Source: Ptychodera flava (lineage: Eukaryota > Hemichordata > Enteropneusta > Ptychoderidae). Taken from it: a stretch of 64,000 nt of DNA. The notes under the pieces are model-generated. The model saw nothing but the letters and a program-made list of their open reading frames with translations. It did not search any database and was not told the origin of the DNA. Below, piece after piece: positions 1 through 11,738 of the stretch. Positions within the stretch are counted from its first letter, which is position 1, and each line of letters begins with the position of its first letter. A program made the position numbers and the translations under genes. The DNA is taken from assembly GCF_041260155.1 (NCBI RefSeq), contig NW_027248277.1, positions 6,507,910 through 6,571,909 of the forward strand, given 5' to 3'.

Positions 1-1495
1 TCCTTCATATCATGTTTCACTCACAACAATGCAACAGTGTTAGAAACACAGCTAAATTCCAGAAACACACGAAGTAAGTCACCAGACTTGACGCTTTCAA
101 CCCCGACACCAACCACAGACAGTGACAGCAGTGAAATTTTCAAGAACAAGAAACTCGTTACATCAGCTATACATCGACAGGAAAAAAAGACAATCGAGCA
201 CAAATTAACATCTATTGGCAAAGGTGATTACACGAAGAACTAGTCCGCGAAGCCTACAGGTCTACCTGCGAGCACAACTACCAGGCTATAAACTCACCGA
301 ATCAGTCAAAATCAAGCGGCGAGAGCTTGCAAGGTACTCCGGTCTGAAATTTATTGAACTTATCAACAAATAATTACCTGCCATTACACCAAGAAGAGGA
401 CGGCAAAAGAATTGGAGGTACGTTCCAAGTCGTATAAAAAAAATGAGCCATCATTCCATGGAAAGCTGACAACAAGATGAAATTCATAAAAACTCTATCG
501 TCGCACAAACTAATAAACAACGGAAAATAGCGATAGTCAGAGGCCTAAAATTTATTCCGATACCAACAAAAGCAAACAGAAAACTACTGCTTTATGATTT
601 CAACAAATACAGTCGGAAAATGAGACAACACTACATTATGAGACACAAACAATCGGAACAACACCCATTCAAACAAAAATCAAACTGGACTCCCCAGTCA
701 ACAGAAAACACAAAATTTGAAAGTTATCTCGAAGCAACCAAACTCACACTCTGAGAGATACCCTTTTTATGAAAGGAAACAGAACAAGTCGCGTACCAAA
801 AACAAATCGGGTTAAACAAACTCGGAAACAATAGACAAATTACCATAAACCCCTTCGACAGGGGTCACATTGTCATTTTCAACACAAAAGATTACGTACT
901 CGAATGCGAAAGACAATAAAGCAAAACTCAACATTATACAAAACTAAACAGCGACGACAAAGAACAAACAGAAAAAACACACAATACTGAGGAATCTATT
1001 CCCAGAATTACCAATCAAACGAAAATTTAAGAGACACATTGGTACAAAAATTACAGAAGTAAAGCAAGAAAACAAACAAACCAGATCGCCAAACGATTTC
1101 ACAAAGCCGTCCAAACATTGATTTAATTGCTTCCCTGCTTGCAGAGCAAGAACACTAAATACACTTAAAATAATTTCAAAAAAACACAAACTGAGTGAAG
1201 AAACTACACTGCGACTGATGAGAAACCACACTCAGGTTTCGAAACGCAAGCGTCAAAGGGTCATTCTATCAACATTTGTAACACCATTGGTCCGGCTGCA
1301 TCTCGCCATGAGCTTCCCCCACCCACACACACAAAACGTTATCGTACATATTAATCCAAACTTCCCTACACTCCGAAATGAAACAATCACTGGTGTTACA
1401 TAAATAACTGGATAGTAATCTAGGAATCCTATTTCACACACATTCGAAACGAATCGCACACGAACGCAACACAGACTTTTGTATAGTAAGGTGGG
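1..1495 (+). mobile_element. Penelope-like retroelement, internally shortened copy 1
   Basis: Read on the plus strand, this stretch encodes pieces typical of the part of Penelope-like elements just before and at the start of the reverse transcriptase: a block like RGLKFIPxPTKANRKLL near 540-590, KSNWTP near 680, and ITINPFDRGHIVIFNTKDY near 840-900, which resembles the PADKGxxVVxxxxxDY motif of the family. The RT palm and any GIY-YIG endonuclease are missing, and sequence passes directly into a 3' end with a hammerhead-like motif. The left end lies beyond the window edge. The same shortened form sits at the same place in units 2 and 3 but not in unit 4. The copy is clearly dead. Family assignment is from motif recall, not a search. 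Confidence 0.6.
1215..1254 (+). ncRNA. hammerhead ribozyme-like core in Penelope-like 3' end
   Basis: The order CTGATGAG, a 6-bp stem II (GAAACC / GGTTTC), CGAAAC, a short stem III (CGC AA GCG) and GTC matches the conserved core of minimal type-I hammerheads known from the terminal repeats of Penelope-like elements. Stem I pairing on the two flanks is not obvious, so activity is uncertain. The motif recurs at the matching place in three other copies in this window. Confidence 0.6.
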
Positions 1496-2434
1496 TTGTC
1501 TCTATGTAACTGATTGCCATATTTACATTATGCAAATAAGCCTATAAACAATCAAACAGTAAGGTATATTTTCTAAACTGTCTTCAGCAACATCTAAGCA
1601 AATACAAATTCAAATGCAAATACAAATTCAAATGTTGAGTATCAAAGCAAATGTTGAGTTATTATAAAGAAGGCTATTCAGCCGGCCACCACCTTGAAAT
1701 AATGCAAATTAGAAAGTCAAGTAAAGAGATTAACCACGCTCCAACAGCAACAACAACAGCAACAAAAACAAACAAATAATAAAGATCGCCAAAGTTAATA
1801 TCGGACATGTTGCAACCGCTGTGTATTGCTCAGGGTAACTGTTTTATGTTGGAGTCTTTTGTGTACTTTCCTGCTTCATCTTCATCTGCGAAACACTTCG
1901 TTCCAGGATCTACAAATGCAACACGAAGAATAAGACACTGGCGTTGAGATGCTTGCAGTGACTGAGCATGCACACAACAATGAAGTAAAGCATAGACTAT
2001 AGTCAAGTAATTATCAGAAAGTGAGGGAAATGTATCAAATGAAAATATAATGTCCATGTGAGCACTTTCCTAGATAAATAAGTAATTCATCAGCGTAAAT
2101 TGATATTTTAAACAGCAGACTGAGAATGAAAACCAGTAAGCCGTCATGCTAAGCCTAGAATTTGAAATGCAAAGAAATGTAATTTAGTCAACATTTCCAG
2201 GTATTTCAAATTCAAATAAACGACCCCTAGCTTTGACCTGTTAACTGTACAGAGAGGTCGGGGACGTTATTTATTTTGAAGTTCAAAGAAAACGGTCACT
2301 AAAATGTCTTTTACATTAAAAGTTATCAAATGATTTTACAGAAGCAACAATTCAGAAAAAACGGTTATTCAAATTTGGGTGTGCCTCATTATACCTTGAA
2401 GCTTAAGAAAGCTAAGGAGTTAATGCTGGTTGGT
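1496..2434. other. spacer downstream of gene 1
   Basis: AT-rich spacer between the Penelope-like copy and the foldback element. It aligns with 26321-27236 and, with differences, with 45956-47277 and 58561-59260. No convincing coding region; the short open frames here are not kept between the paralogous units. Confidence 0.5.
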
Positions 2435-3563
2435 GAATTTCCCTTGCCTAGATCCTACACGTCGCTTACGGCCTCCGTGCCTCCGCCCCCACTCCGTCTA
2501 GCCTCGCCGGTCCACTTTTAATGTCGTAGCATAAAAAACAGCTTATTTCAAAGCGAATGGTCTCCATGAGAAACGATGATGTCACTGGTGTCCCTTTGAA
2601 AGTCAATCAGCCCAAATGTTCCTCACATGATTGGCCAATAATTGTACGTATATTGCTCAAAAACTAGCTCATAAACTGAACGTTCTTTGGCTAGTTTATG
2701 ACAACACCCATTTAATTATTGGCCAGTGATGTGAGGAACATTTGGGCTGATTGACTTTGAAAGGGACGCCAGTGACATCATCGTCTCCCCTGGAAACCAT
2801 TCACTCTCAAATGAGCTGTTTTTCGTGCTACGGCGCTAAAAGTGGACCACGAGGCTATAAGGAGTGGGGTCGGAGGCAAGGAGGCCGTAAGTGACTTGTA
2901 GGGTCTAGGCAAGAATTCGCCTGATTATTTTAAATGACCAATTACTGTAATTTTCGGTGATTCTTTTCACCATTTTTAATTGTTGATGTTAACCGTAATA
3001 TTTTTTCTATTTCCATGCGCACAACAATGAAGTAAAGCAGAGACAATAATGAAGCACTTATCAGAATAAAATTTATACGAGTACTTTTTTAGATAAAATC
3101 GTTATTATCTTAGATTATTATCCTAAAGAGCAAACCAAGAAAAAAGTCAGTAAGCCTTCCTGCTAGGCTTAGAATGCAAAATGCAAAAATGCAAAGATAT
3201 ATGAGTTAGACCAAATTTCCAGGCAATTAAAGTCAAACAAATGTCCCCTAGCCATGATGTGTCAGGAACATTATTTAGTTTCAAGGTCACAGAATAATGA
3301 CTGTAAAATGTAAATGAATCGAAAAAGTTCTAAATAATTTAATAGTCGCAATGATTCAGAGGACTCAACAGTTATTCAAATTAGCGACTGCGACATTATT
3401 ACCAAGCTTAAGAAAGCTGGCTGTATGCAGTGATATTGATAATGAGTTAATGCTGGTTGGCGAATTCTTTTGATTATTTAAAGAACCGGTAGCTGTCACT
3501 TTTTGAAGTGCTTTTCACACTGTTTAATTTTTGATGTTAATCATCATATATTGTTCTATTCCG
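1969..3563 (+). repeat. local direct duplication of about 555 bp (unit 1)
   Basis: A first copy (about 1969-3012, including the inserted foldback element) and a second copy (about 3013-3563) share order and wording, for example both begin at CATGCRCACAACAATGAAGT and end at GATGTTAAYC. The first copy is filled by the foldback element and the second is empty, so the second serves as an empty-site control. Confidence 0.7.
2444..2912. mobile_element. Mutator-type foldback MITE, copy in unit 1
   Basis: A 469-bp element made almost wholly of two long inverted arms (about 220 bp each), ending TTGCCTAGA...TCTAGGCAA. It is flanked by 9-bp direct repeats, GAATTTCCC (2435-2443) and GAATTCGCC (2913-2921). 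The empty site GAATTCTCC followed by TGATTA is preserved near 59980 in unit 4 and, diverged, near 3461. Long arms plus a 9-bp duplication fit the Mutator (MuDR/MULE) superfamily; no transposase is present. Confidence 0.7.
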
Positions 3564-3680
3564 AAAAGCATGTTGACATACACAATTGTCGCTACGTTGG
3601 CAAGCTCAACAGGGAGAGTTTTCGCATGAATTGTCGTATCAAACAAAAAAGTAACAGCTACCGATTGTTCGATTTAGTTA

Positions 3681-3876
3681 TTATTTACCAGTATTTTTCA
3701 TCAGGTTAGGAATGAAGTTATTCCAGAAAGCACACTCTTTGGCCTTTAATGCTCGTTTGTTTGACATCGTCAGTGCAATTTCTTTGTATTCTAATCCGGG
3801 AACTTTGAATAGCGGCCAATCATGTTGTGCCTCCTCTTCAGAAAACGTTGCATCGTCTCTTGGAAGGTTTGGATCC
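3681..3876 (-). CDS. gene 1 exon 7: C-terminus
   Basis: 196 bp encoding DPNLPRDDATFSEEEAQHDW, then KVPGLEYKEIALTMSNKRAL, then CAFWNNFIPNLMKNTGK and TAA. The reading frame is whole here, unlike gene 2. The ending has no hydrophobic tail, so the product should be soluble. Confidence 0.85.
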
Positions 3877-5801
3877 CTGAGAATGCAGAACGAGATATCT
3901 GCATTATAAAACTTTTTGAGTGAAGTTATTCTAATTTAATGATGTTTAAGCAAGCTGAGATCTCCTCTCATAATATGGATTGAAGTTATTCCTACATGTG
4001 GCGACATAAATTATTTTAAAAGTTAAATTTAGACGATTAGATATTTAAAATTTATTGCGCAGTATTTCCTGAGCATGTGTCGTATTGATGTCATAAATGC
4101 CGCGTCATCAGACGAAACAGAATGTCTCACTTATCACCGTAAATGACACGACAAATAGAACGGGCGATATATTAGCTTTTGACTGAATTCTGATATACCA
4201 ATGCCAAAAACGCAAAAATGATTAGGAATCAATTAGTCTCTAGTTTATACCACAAATGGGCATCCTCTTCACGTAAGGATGCATGAGGGCGCACGTTTAG
4301 AGTGTACACTGTCACTTTCACCTAGACATGTTACTTAAGTCAGTGATATCATAATTATCTAATAAAGATGACAAGTAATGGTACAACAAGTCGTATTACA
4401 TTTGACGATGTGAGTGCAAATCAGTGCATTGATATGAAAAGGAACGTCCGGGAAGTTGGCGGGCCGCGTGAGCGATGTACGGACGGTTTCCATAGTTACC
4501 CGGTCCAGTTAAGCCCGTTGACGTCAAGGAAGACGTTTAACGCGATGTAAAATCCGCGCGCGCACTGCTATTTAAACTTTTGTTAAATTCTTTTTGGTGC
4601 TTTTCGATAATCGTAAAACGAGAATGCCCTGCATGTAAATAAATGTCTCGCATGGTGACACAATTGCTCTCCTGGTGGCGGGCAAATAGTTATCTGCTCT
4701 CGGGCACATCAACCCATTTATTCAACCCATTTGGCCAAATGGTAAGCTTATGTAATTACATGTTGTATTTACTGGCCGAACCCTGAATTTCAAAACTAAT
4801 TTTGTCTGCTTTTCAAATCCTAAGAGTTAATTTATTACCGTGTAATCTATCATTATACACTCTAATCCATTTGACCATGAGGATGACAAGAGGGTCAACA
4901 TTTATTTCTATTGAGTTTGGATAGAGTCAGCCCCTTCGCATAAATTGGGATGTTACTAGTAAGGGTACTTTTGAGAATATTGCGCAACATTTTACCAATT
5001 TCCACGAATTTGTGATAATTTTGGACCAAATGGACATCACATATCATTCAATGCAATGTTTATCAAAATTTTGGCAAAATATTTAACTAAAATATTACTT
5101 GATTATAGTTTTGAAAGGCAATAAAAATGACTTTGGCTCTCAAAGGGCTTTAACGTACATGTATAATGATTTGCACAGATTCAGTTTACGACGTTTACAC
5201 AACCGACTCGAACACAACAGCATTTTGCTTTTACAGTATGTTAACTGGCATACAGTTCTATGAACTTGAAATACTTAATTTTTTAATTTGCGTTTGAACA
5301 AAAGAAGAAATCAATGTTGTTGTCACGGTCTTAAAAGCAATCGAAAAGTTTATTTGAAAAGTCTGAATTTTATCAGCATAGTATGCCAGCAGTGCCTATG
5401 CGTATGTACTAACGTCTGCATTTGTCTGCAGGAGCCTTGTAAGTGTAACTCTGTATCCTATTTGTCAGTCAACATATCTCAAGATCAGACAGCAATAAAA
5501 ATACAGGGAGAATACAAATTTTGACGAAGGGAATGACAATTATTGAAGCGTACGTAAAGATCGTCCTCGAAAGAGATTTAAATAAGGAGTTGCCATTTCA
5601 CTAAGAAACGACAACCAAAGGACATTGTCAGAACATTATATGAGCGCGCTTAAAGCGATGACGTATCCATTCACGTTCCGCTTACGTATACAGTTTTACG
5701 CTCTATAATATGGTCCTTCATTGAACGTAAATATACTATACGTACATACATAAAACATTTACCCCAGTGTCCTAACAAAATATTGATTTACTCACACCTA
5801 C
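3877..5801 (-). other. gene 1 intron 6
   Basis: AT-rich intron nearly identical in layout to 28674-30594 in gene 2. A 60-codon open frame at 4368-4550 recurs at 29161-29343, but all six base differences I counted between the two change the amino acid, which argues against coding. No other structure seen. Confidence 0.6.
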
Positions 5802-6442
5802 CCAGTTTTGGCAAAGTTAGTCCAATATTTCATCACCTTCAGTGTCATATCAACCTCTTCTTTGGGTAGAGTCCAGTTCATCCCATCCACGAAATGCCAA
5901 CCGAAAACGAATGGTAAGTCCTCTTCGTGCGTAGCTTTCATCCACTTAATAGGCCGTAATGTCTTGCTTGGCACATGCGTAATGTGGTACTTGTACACAT
6001 TGAAACCGGCCTTGGCGTATGCGCGAGCAGACGCGTCTGCTGGGCATATGAAGTAGTCATCACCGACCTGTTGGCTGAGGGCGTCAACGTAGTCAAGGTC
6101 TTCAAGATTGGCGTCATCCCAGTTGATGTACATGAGTTTGATTGCGTCCTTCACAGCCTGGTTGGTTTGCATACGAGCATCGCCCAGGAGAATTTTCATC
6201 AAAGTCTCATACACGGTTTTGTTTATTGTTAACTTAGGCTCGTTCCACATGTCAGGCGTTGCAAATGCAATGAAATACATCCCTTCGTCTGCCAAGTTAC
6301 CCAACATCAGATCTAAACCCGAGTTAATGAAAGTCATCTTTTCAACAACACGCGATGGATTCTCAGTCAAAAAATAGCCATCAGCCACTGGAGGAAATGG
6401 AATATAAGGAAGTGCTTGACCAATTATCCCTTCAAGCGTTTC
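5802..6442 (-). CDS. gene 1 exon 6: catalytic Glu and His
   Basis: 641 bp, the largest exon. It carries PPVADGYFL, the acid in NLADEGMYF, the helical lid region with YINWDDANLEDL, CPADASARAYAKAG, and the His in THEEDLPFVFGW, ending MKYWTNFAKTG at a GTAGGT donor. Fully open in this copy. Confidence 0.95.
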
Positions 6443-6681
6443 CTGTGAAGAGTAAAATTAATACCCATGACATTTTGGATAATACTTGCAGTGCTTAACA
6501 AATATGTACTCGAATGTTGGTTCAATCCAATAACAGAAAGGTGAAGAGATTTAATAAGAAGTATGGCATTGAAGGAGTGGATAAATTTATTGATGGAATG
6601 ATGGATGGGCGGGTGGACGTAAGGGCTGACGGACATGTATAGACATACAGACATTCATAACTGCAGCGACAGATAGATATG

Positions 6682-6684
6682 CGG

Positions 6685-6715
<31 letters not shown>

Positions 6716-6717
6716 TA

Positions 6718-6760
<43 letters not shown>

Positions 6761-6803
6761 AGAGAGAGATAGATGGATAGATAGATATTAGATAGATAGA
6801 TAT

Positions 6804-6882
<79 letters not shown>

Positions 6883-6883
6883 G

Positions 6884-6918
<35 letters not shown>

Positions 6919-6960
6919 GTAGGTAGGTAGGTAGGTAGGTAGATAGACATTCAGGTTTGC

Positions 6961-7046
<86 letters not shown>
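6682..7046 (+). repeat. (TA)n-(GA)n-(GATA)n-(GA)n microsatellite block, gene 1 intron 5
   Basis: Consecutive runs of TA (about 6687-6705), GA (6731-6756), GATA/GGTA (about 6768-6945) and GA (6962-7045). All four genes carry a tetranucleotide array in this intron. Confidence 0.95.
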
Positions 7047-7049
<3 letters not shown>

Positions 7050-7117
7050 AATTCGTGGTTCATTCCAATATTGAAAAACAATGTTGATTGAGCACAGACA
7101 TTCAGTTAGATTCTCAC

Positions 7118-7294
7118 CTTTGTTTCGATACCCGACAAATCTTTAAAATCCTGAGCTGGCAGCGCACGGAGACACTTAATCAACTCTTCTGTTGTTTCTC
7201 GCTCACACCTTACCAGTTTACCAAGTCCATGAGCCGTTTTCCTTTGCATACGGGAATCTGTACTGAAATACCCGTTGATAAACACATTTGCACT
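7118..7294 (-). CDS. gene 1 exon 5
   Basis: 177 bp, in frame at both ends, encoding SANVFINGYFSTDSRMQRKT followed by AHGLGKLVRCERETTEELIK and CLRALPAQDF. The family region A..LA..VGC......L..CLR.....L is recognisable. Confidence 0.9.
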
Positions 7295-7479
7295 CTAATT
7301 TTGAATAAGAAACAAAATAGACCAAAAAATAAATATTCTGGTTGAAATGAGATACTTATGAATCAATGAAAATTGAAAACTACGGTAATGAACGGCAGCA
7401 GTTATTTCCCACTATATACTCGTTTCACCGGAATCATAGTCAATAAATTCAAACGAGCTCGCAGTAGGACAATTGAATA

Positions 7480-8570
7480 ACAGTTAGCACATCATAATGC
7501 ATGTGGTTGGATTGATACTGCTACTGTTAAAATTTAAAATGCCGTTATTCAAAAGGGGAAAATAATTTTTTTTCACCACAAATATGAAAATGTTTCAGTA
7601 AAACCATTTTGTATATCTCTTTGGATGTAAATATTGTTTTTTTTACATGCAAATATTTTTCATTGCCTGTATCACTCGATAATTTAAAAGTTTGTTTAGA
7701 ATAGTTAATGAATTTTCTAATTTATATTGCATTTATGCAAATTACTTACGCTATTATGCAATGTAACGATGCGACCTTACTTGACACTTCAATTATGCCA
7801 CTTTTCTTGAATTAGTGATAATAACGTTTAAAATGACGTATGATGCGGGTGTATGATGTGGCTATATGTGATGAAATATTTCTGATATTGTATTCACCAG
7901 GGAAAATATTTTTTTTTCAATATAAAATGAAACCATTTCAGTGTAACAAAATTACATATCTCGTTCTATATTGTATATCCGTTTCGTATTCTACATGCAA
8001 ATACCTTTCATTTGATATATCACTCGATATTTTAAAAGTATGTTTAGAGTAGTGAACAATGAATTTGTAATTTTATATTGCATTTATGCAAATTGGTTAC
8101 CCTTGTACATTATGCAAATTAGGGGCTATGGCCCTGCTTGACAGCTCAAAATTGTCAATTTTCTTGTAGTAGAAATAATAAGCTTTCAAATGATGAATGA
8201 TGTAGATGTATGATGTAGCTGTATATGTTTAAATTTTTAGAGGAAAATATTATTTTCAAAATAGGCCTAAATATGAAAACATTTCAATGAAATAAATTTA
8301 AAAATGTCTTTTGATATCAAAGTTGTACTCTACATGCAAATACCTTTGATTTGATATATCACTTGATAGTTTACAAGTATGTTTAAAGTAGTTAACAGTG
8401 AATTGTATAATTTTATATTGCATTTAATGCAAATTTGGTACCCGTGTGAATTATGCAAATTAGGGGTATGGCCCTAATTGGCAGCTCCATATCGTCAATG
8501 TTCTTAAAGTAGAGATAATAAGCTTTTAAATGACGGATGATGTGGCAGTATGTAAGATGGGTACATTAAA
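7480..8570 (+). repeat. three tandem ~355-bp units with ATGCAAAT octamers, gene 1 intron 4
   Basis: Three diverged direct units start about 7500, 7850 and 8220. Each keeps CATGCAAATAC, TATATTGCATTTATGCAAAT and TTATGCAAATTA. Exact ATGCAAAT octamers lie at 7647, 7735, 7995, 8086, 8112, 8334, 8427 and 8453. The octamer is the classic POU/Oct site, but this may only reflect an AT-rich satellite unit. Confidence 0.75.
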
Positions 8571-8689
8571 CTCCGAAAATAGGCCTTTTTTGCGGATTCA
8601 CCGCTCACCTAAGTGACCCAGTAATGCACATCCCTTCATTATGCTTTAATATTTTTCAAAATGTACCATACTATTTCTGTGGGTCCACT

Positions 8690-8890
8690 GTTCTTAAGGC
8701 TTGCCTTAGGAGCGATTTTGCAATTTTGGAGTTTAAATATTGGTAAATATCAGGTAATTTGCTTCTCTACTACAAAACTTTGCATAGTGACCCTACTTTT
8801 CAGTTTTCATGTGATAAGAGGATTGGTAAAAGTTTCATTGACGAAGTTCAAGGAATAGTTAAGGTTTTCACTTTCGAGGTTTACACTACG
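8690..8890 (+). repeat. dispersed repeat (ACCAAACTTTGCATxGTGAC family)
   Basis: A moderately conserved block (ACTTTGCATAGTGACCC ... GATAAGAGGATTGGTAAAAG) recurring near 33510-33700, 53150-53340, 54655-54840 and, in part, 55290-55395. The extra copies within gene 3 show it is interspersed and not only part of the duplicated unit. No ends or target duplications could be fixed. Confidence 0.55.
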
Positions 8891-8933
8891 TTTGATTGAT
8901 TATTTAACGTACCGTCTTATCTACTTGTCATAC

Positions 8934-9052
8934 CTGCATGATGACTCTGTGAAAAAGTCCGTGCATCAAGGGAGACAGCAACATGTATTCACAGCTCAAT
9001 GACCCAGCACTGTTACCGAACAGAGTAACCAGGTCTTTATCTCCACCAAAGG
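8934..9052 (-). CDS. gene 1 exon 4: nucleophile exon (GNSAG)
   Basis: 119 bp encoding [20 protein letters not shown] and ending GLFHRVIMQ. It satisfies the type-B esterase serine pattern FGGx4(V)x(L)xGxSAG, with Asn before the Ser where most family members have Glu. Acceptor TTGCACAG, donor GTATGA. Confidence 0.9.
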
Positions 9053-9404
9053 CTGTGCAAAGAAACAGATGGGGGCTTATAGGTACTATTGTTCACGTAG
9101 TATAGCCACAAACTGATGACGGCAAAGATGTGTGTAGTTATTGAAAGGATGTAAAAGGTTATGTTCTAAAAGGGGCGATTAATTTGAGTGCAAGATTTAG
9201 GAATAGGGCTTTGAAACTTACGGGGAGACAATTAAAAACAAGGGTCCAAATTTTCACTGTTTTCACTACACTCCCTCTTGCTGTAATTGCCTAACTCTGT
9301 ACATGTCTACTCCATGCTAATACCTATGTGGAAGTAGGGGTTGATTAATATGAGGATGATAAAGTTCTATGTATTATTTAGACAATTTTTATATAACCAC
9401 ACCG

Positions 9405-9475
9405 CTGCTGGGGCTCGAACCCCGCACCGTCAGCATGTGAATCACTATCTGTAACCTGTAGTCCACGAAAACAAG
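9405..9475 (-). repeat. tRNA-derived SINE head (unit 1)
   Basis: On the minus strand GTGGACTACAGGTTA resembles a pol III A box and GGTTCGAGCCC is a perfect B box, with GGGGTTCGAGCCCC forming a T-arm hairpin. The anticodon arm does not fold well, so this is a tRNA-like SINE head and not a tRNA gene. A second copy is at 34232-34300. Confidence 0.5.
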
Positions 9476-10199
9476 TTGCAAGAAGCTTACATAAAGGTTT
9501 AGGATAGTAATGTTTTGCAGGCACTAAATGCTTTATACTCTACATTTGTATCGACTTAACATTTACGTATTTTTGGTTCGTTTTTATTCAATTTTCGGCC
9601 CTGCGTTTATTTCCTTTTTATTTAATTTTGTTCTTCTTTTTTTCATTTCTCTATTTGTTGTGCAGGTTTATTATTGGTTCAGTATACATTCATATCATGT
9701 GTCATATTTGCACAGTTATTAAAAAGTGTGGTTGTTGAGGATTTTATATATGATCATAAATATCGTGTTTGAACTTTATTGTTGTAATTTTGTCGTTTGC
9801 TACTGTTTTCCAACTATACCAAATTATGTGTTTTGTCTGGACTGAAAAATAAACAGTGTGATTACGTGTGATCCAAATGTAACTTTTTAACAATTCACCT
9901 GAGAGTCGTACAGCTAAAGAGATTTTCTCAGCTGAGAATAATGAAAAAACATATTTTCTTATACAGTCAAAACAGCTACATTGTAGATAAATAGCAACCA
10001 TATGATCGGCTATTAGTAAAGACTGAGCTTCTCCATGCTGATGTACTGTTATTAAGTAGGGATATATGAACTTATCGTTTATATCGCACATGCACAATTA
10101 GTCCGTCGTACATATCGAGTTGTGGCACCTATTGAAACCCACTGAACTTCGGACAGGGAAAGCTTGAACAAAATCAATTCATCGTATTTTGGTTACTAC

Positions 10200-10277
10200 C
10201 TTCTATATTGTCATGAACCCACTGTACAGCTGCCATTTGGTCAAGCAGACCATAATTCCCTGGAGCGTGTTCATCGC
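10200..10277 (-). CDS. gene 1 exon 3
   Basis: 78 bp encoding [20 protein letters not shown] and HDNIE, the segment just before the nucleophile elbow (GNxGLLDQ..AL.WV in the family). Phase 1 in, phase 1 out. Confidence 0.9.
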
Positions 10278-10396
10278 CTGAAATGAGGAAATCATTATAA
10301 TGAATGTAAATACTGTTTACAGTAATCATGAATTTTTCAACGGTGAAAACAATAAGTGCACATTCAAGAAAACAATTAATGGACAAGTTGATTAAG

Positions 10397-10400
<4 letters not shown>

Positions 10401-10488
<88 letters not shown>
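10401..10488 (+). repeat. (CA)n(TA)n microsatellite, gene 1 intron 2
   Basis: About 23 CA units run directly into about 20 TA units. Gene 2 has (TA)n and gene 3 (AATA)n at the matching intron position. Confidence 0.95.
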
Positions 10489-10494
<6 letters not shown>

Positions 10495-10601
10495 CATTTG
10501 CATTAAAACGTACATCCTTGATTGCTATTATTGCCAGATACAATAGCGATGCAAGATTTGTGATCGCCAGCATGTCTAGATACTATTGTTTACTGCTCTC
10601 A

Positions 10602-11738
<1,137 letters not shown>

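Noticed and set aside
4368-4550. 60-codon open frame conserved in genes 1 and 2 intron 6 (also 29161-29343)
   Set aside because: All six base differences between the two copies change the amino acid, the opposite of protein conservation; the similarity is explained by unit duplication.
5808-6377. Plus-strand open frames opposite exon 6 (also 30601-31170, 49117-49631, 61826-62395)
   Set aside because: They are antisense shadows of the conserved exon 6; they recur only because the exon does.
6522-7081. Long minus-strand open frames rich in Leu-Ser-Ile-Tyr (also 31315-31854, 50194-50382, 62629-63018)
   Set aside because: They are translations of GATA and GA microsatellites, not genes.
9405-9475. 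A functional tRNA gene
   Set aside because: The T arm is good but the acceptor ends do not pair and the anticodon arm does not fold, and the second copy has decayed in the A box.
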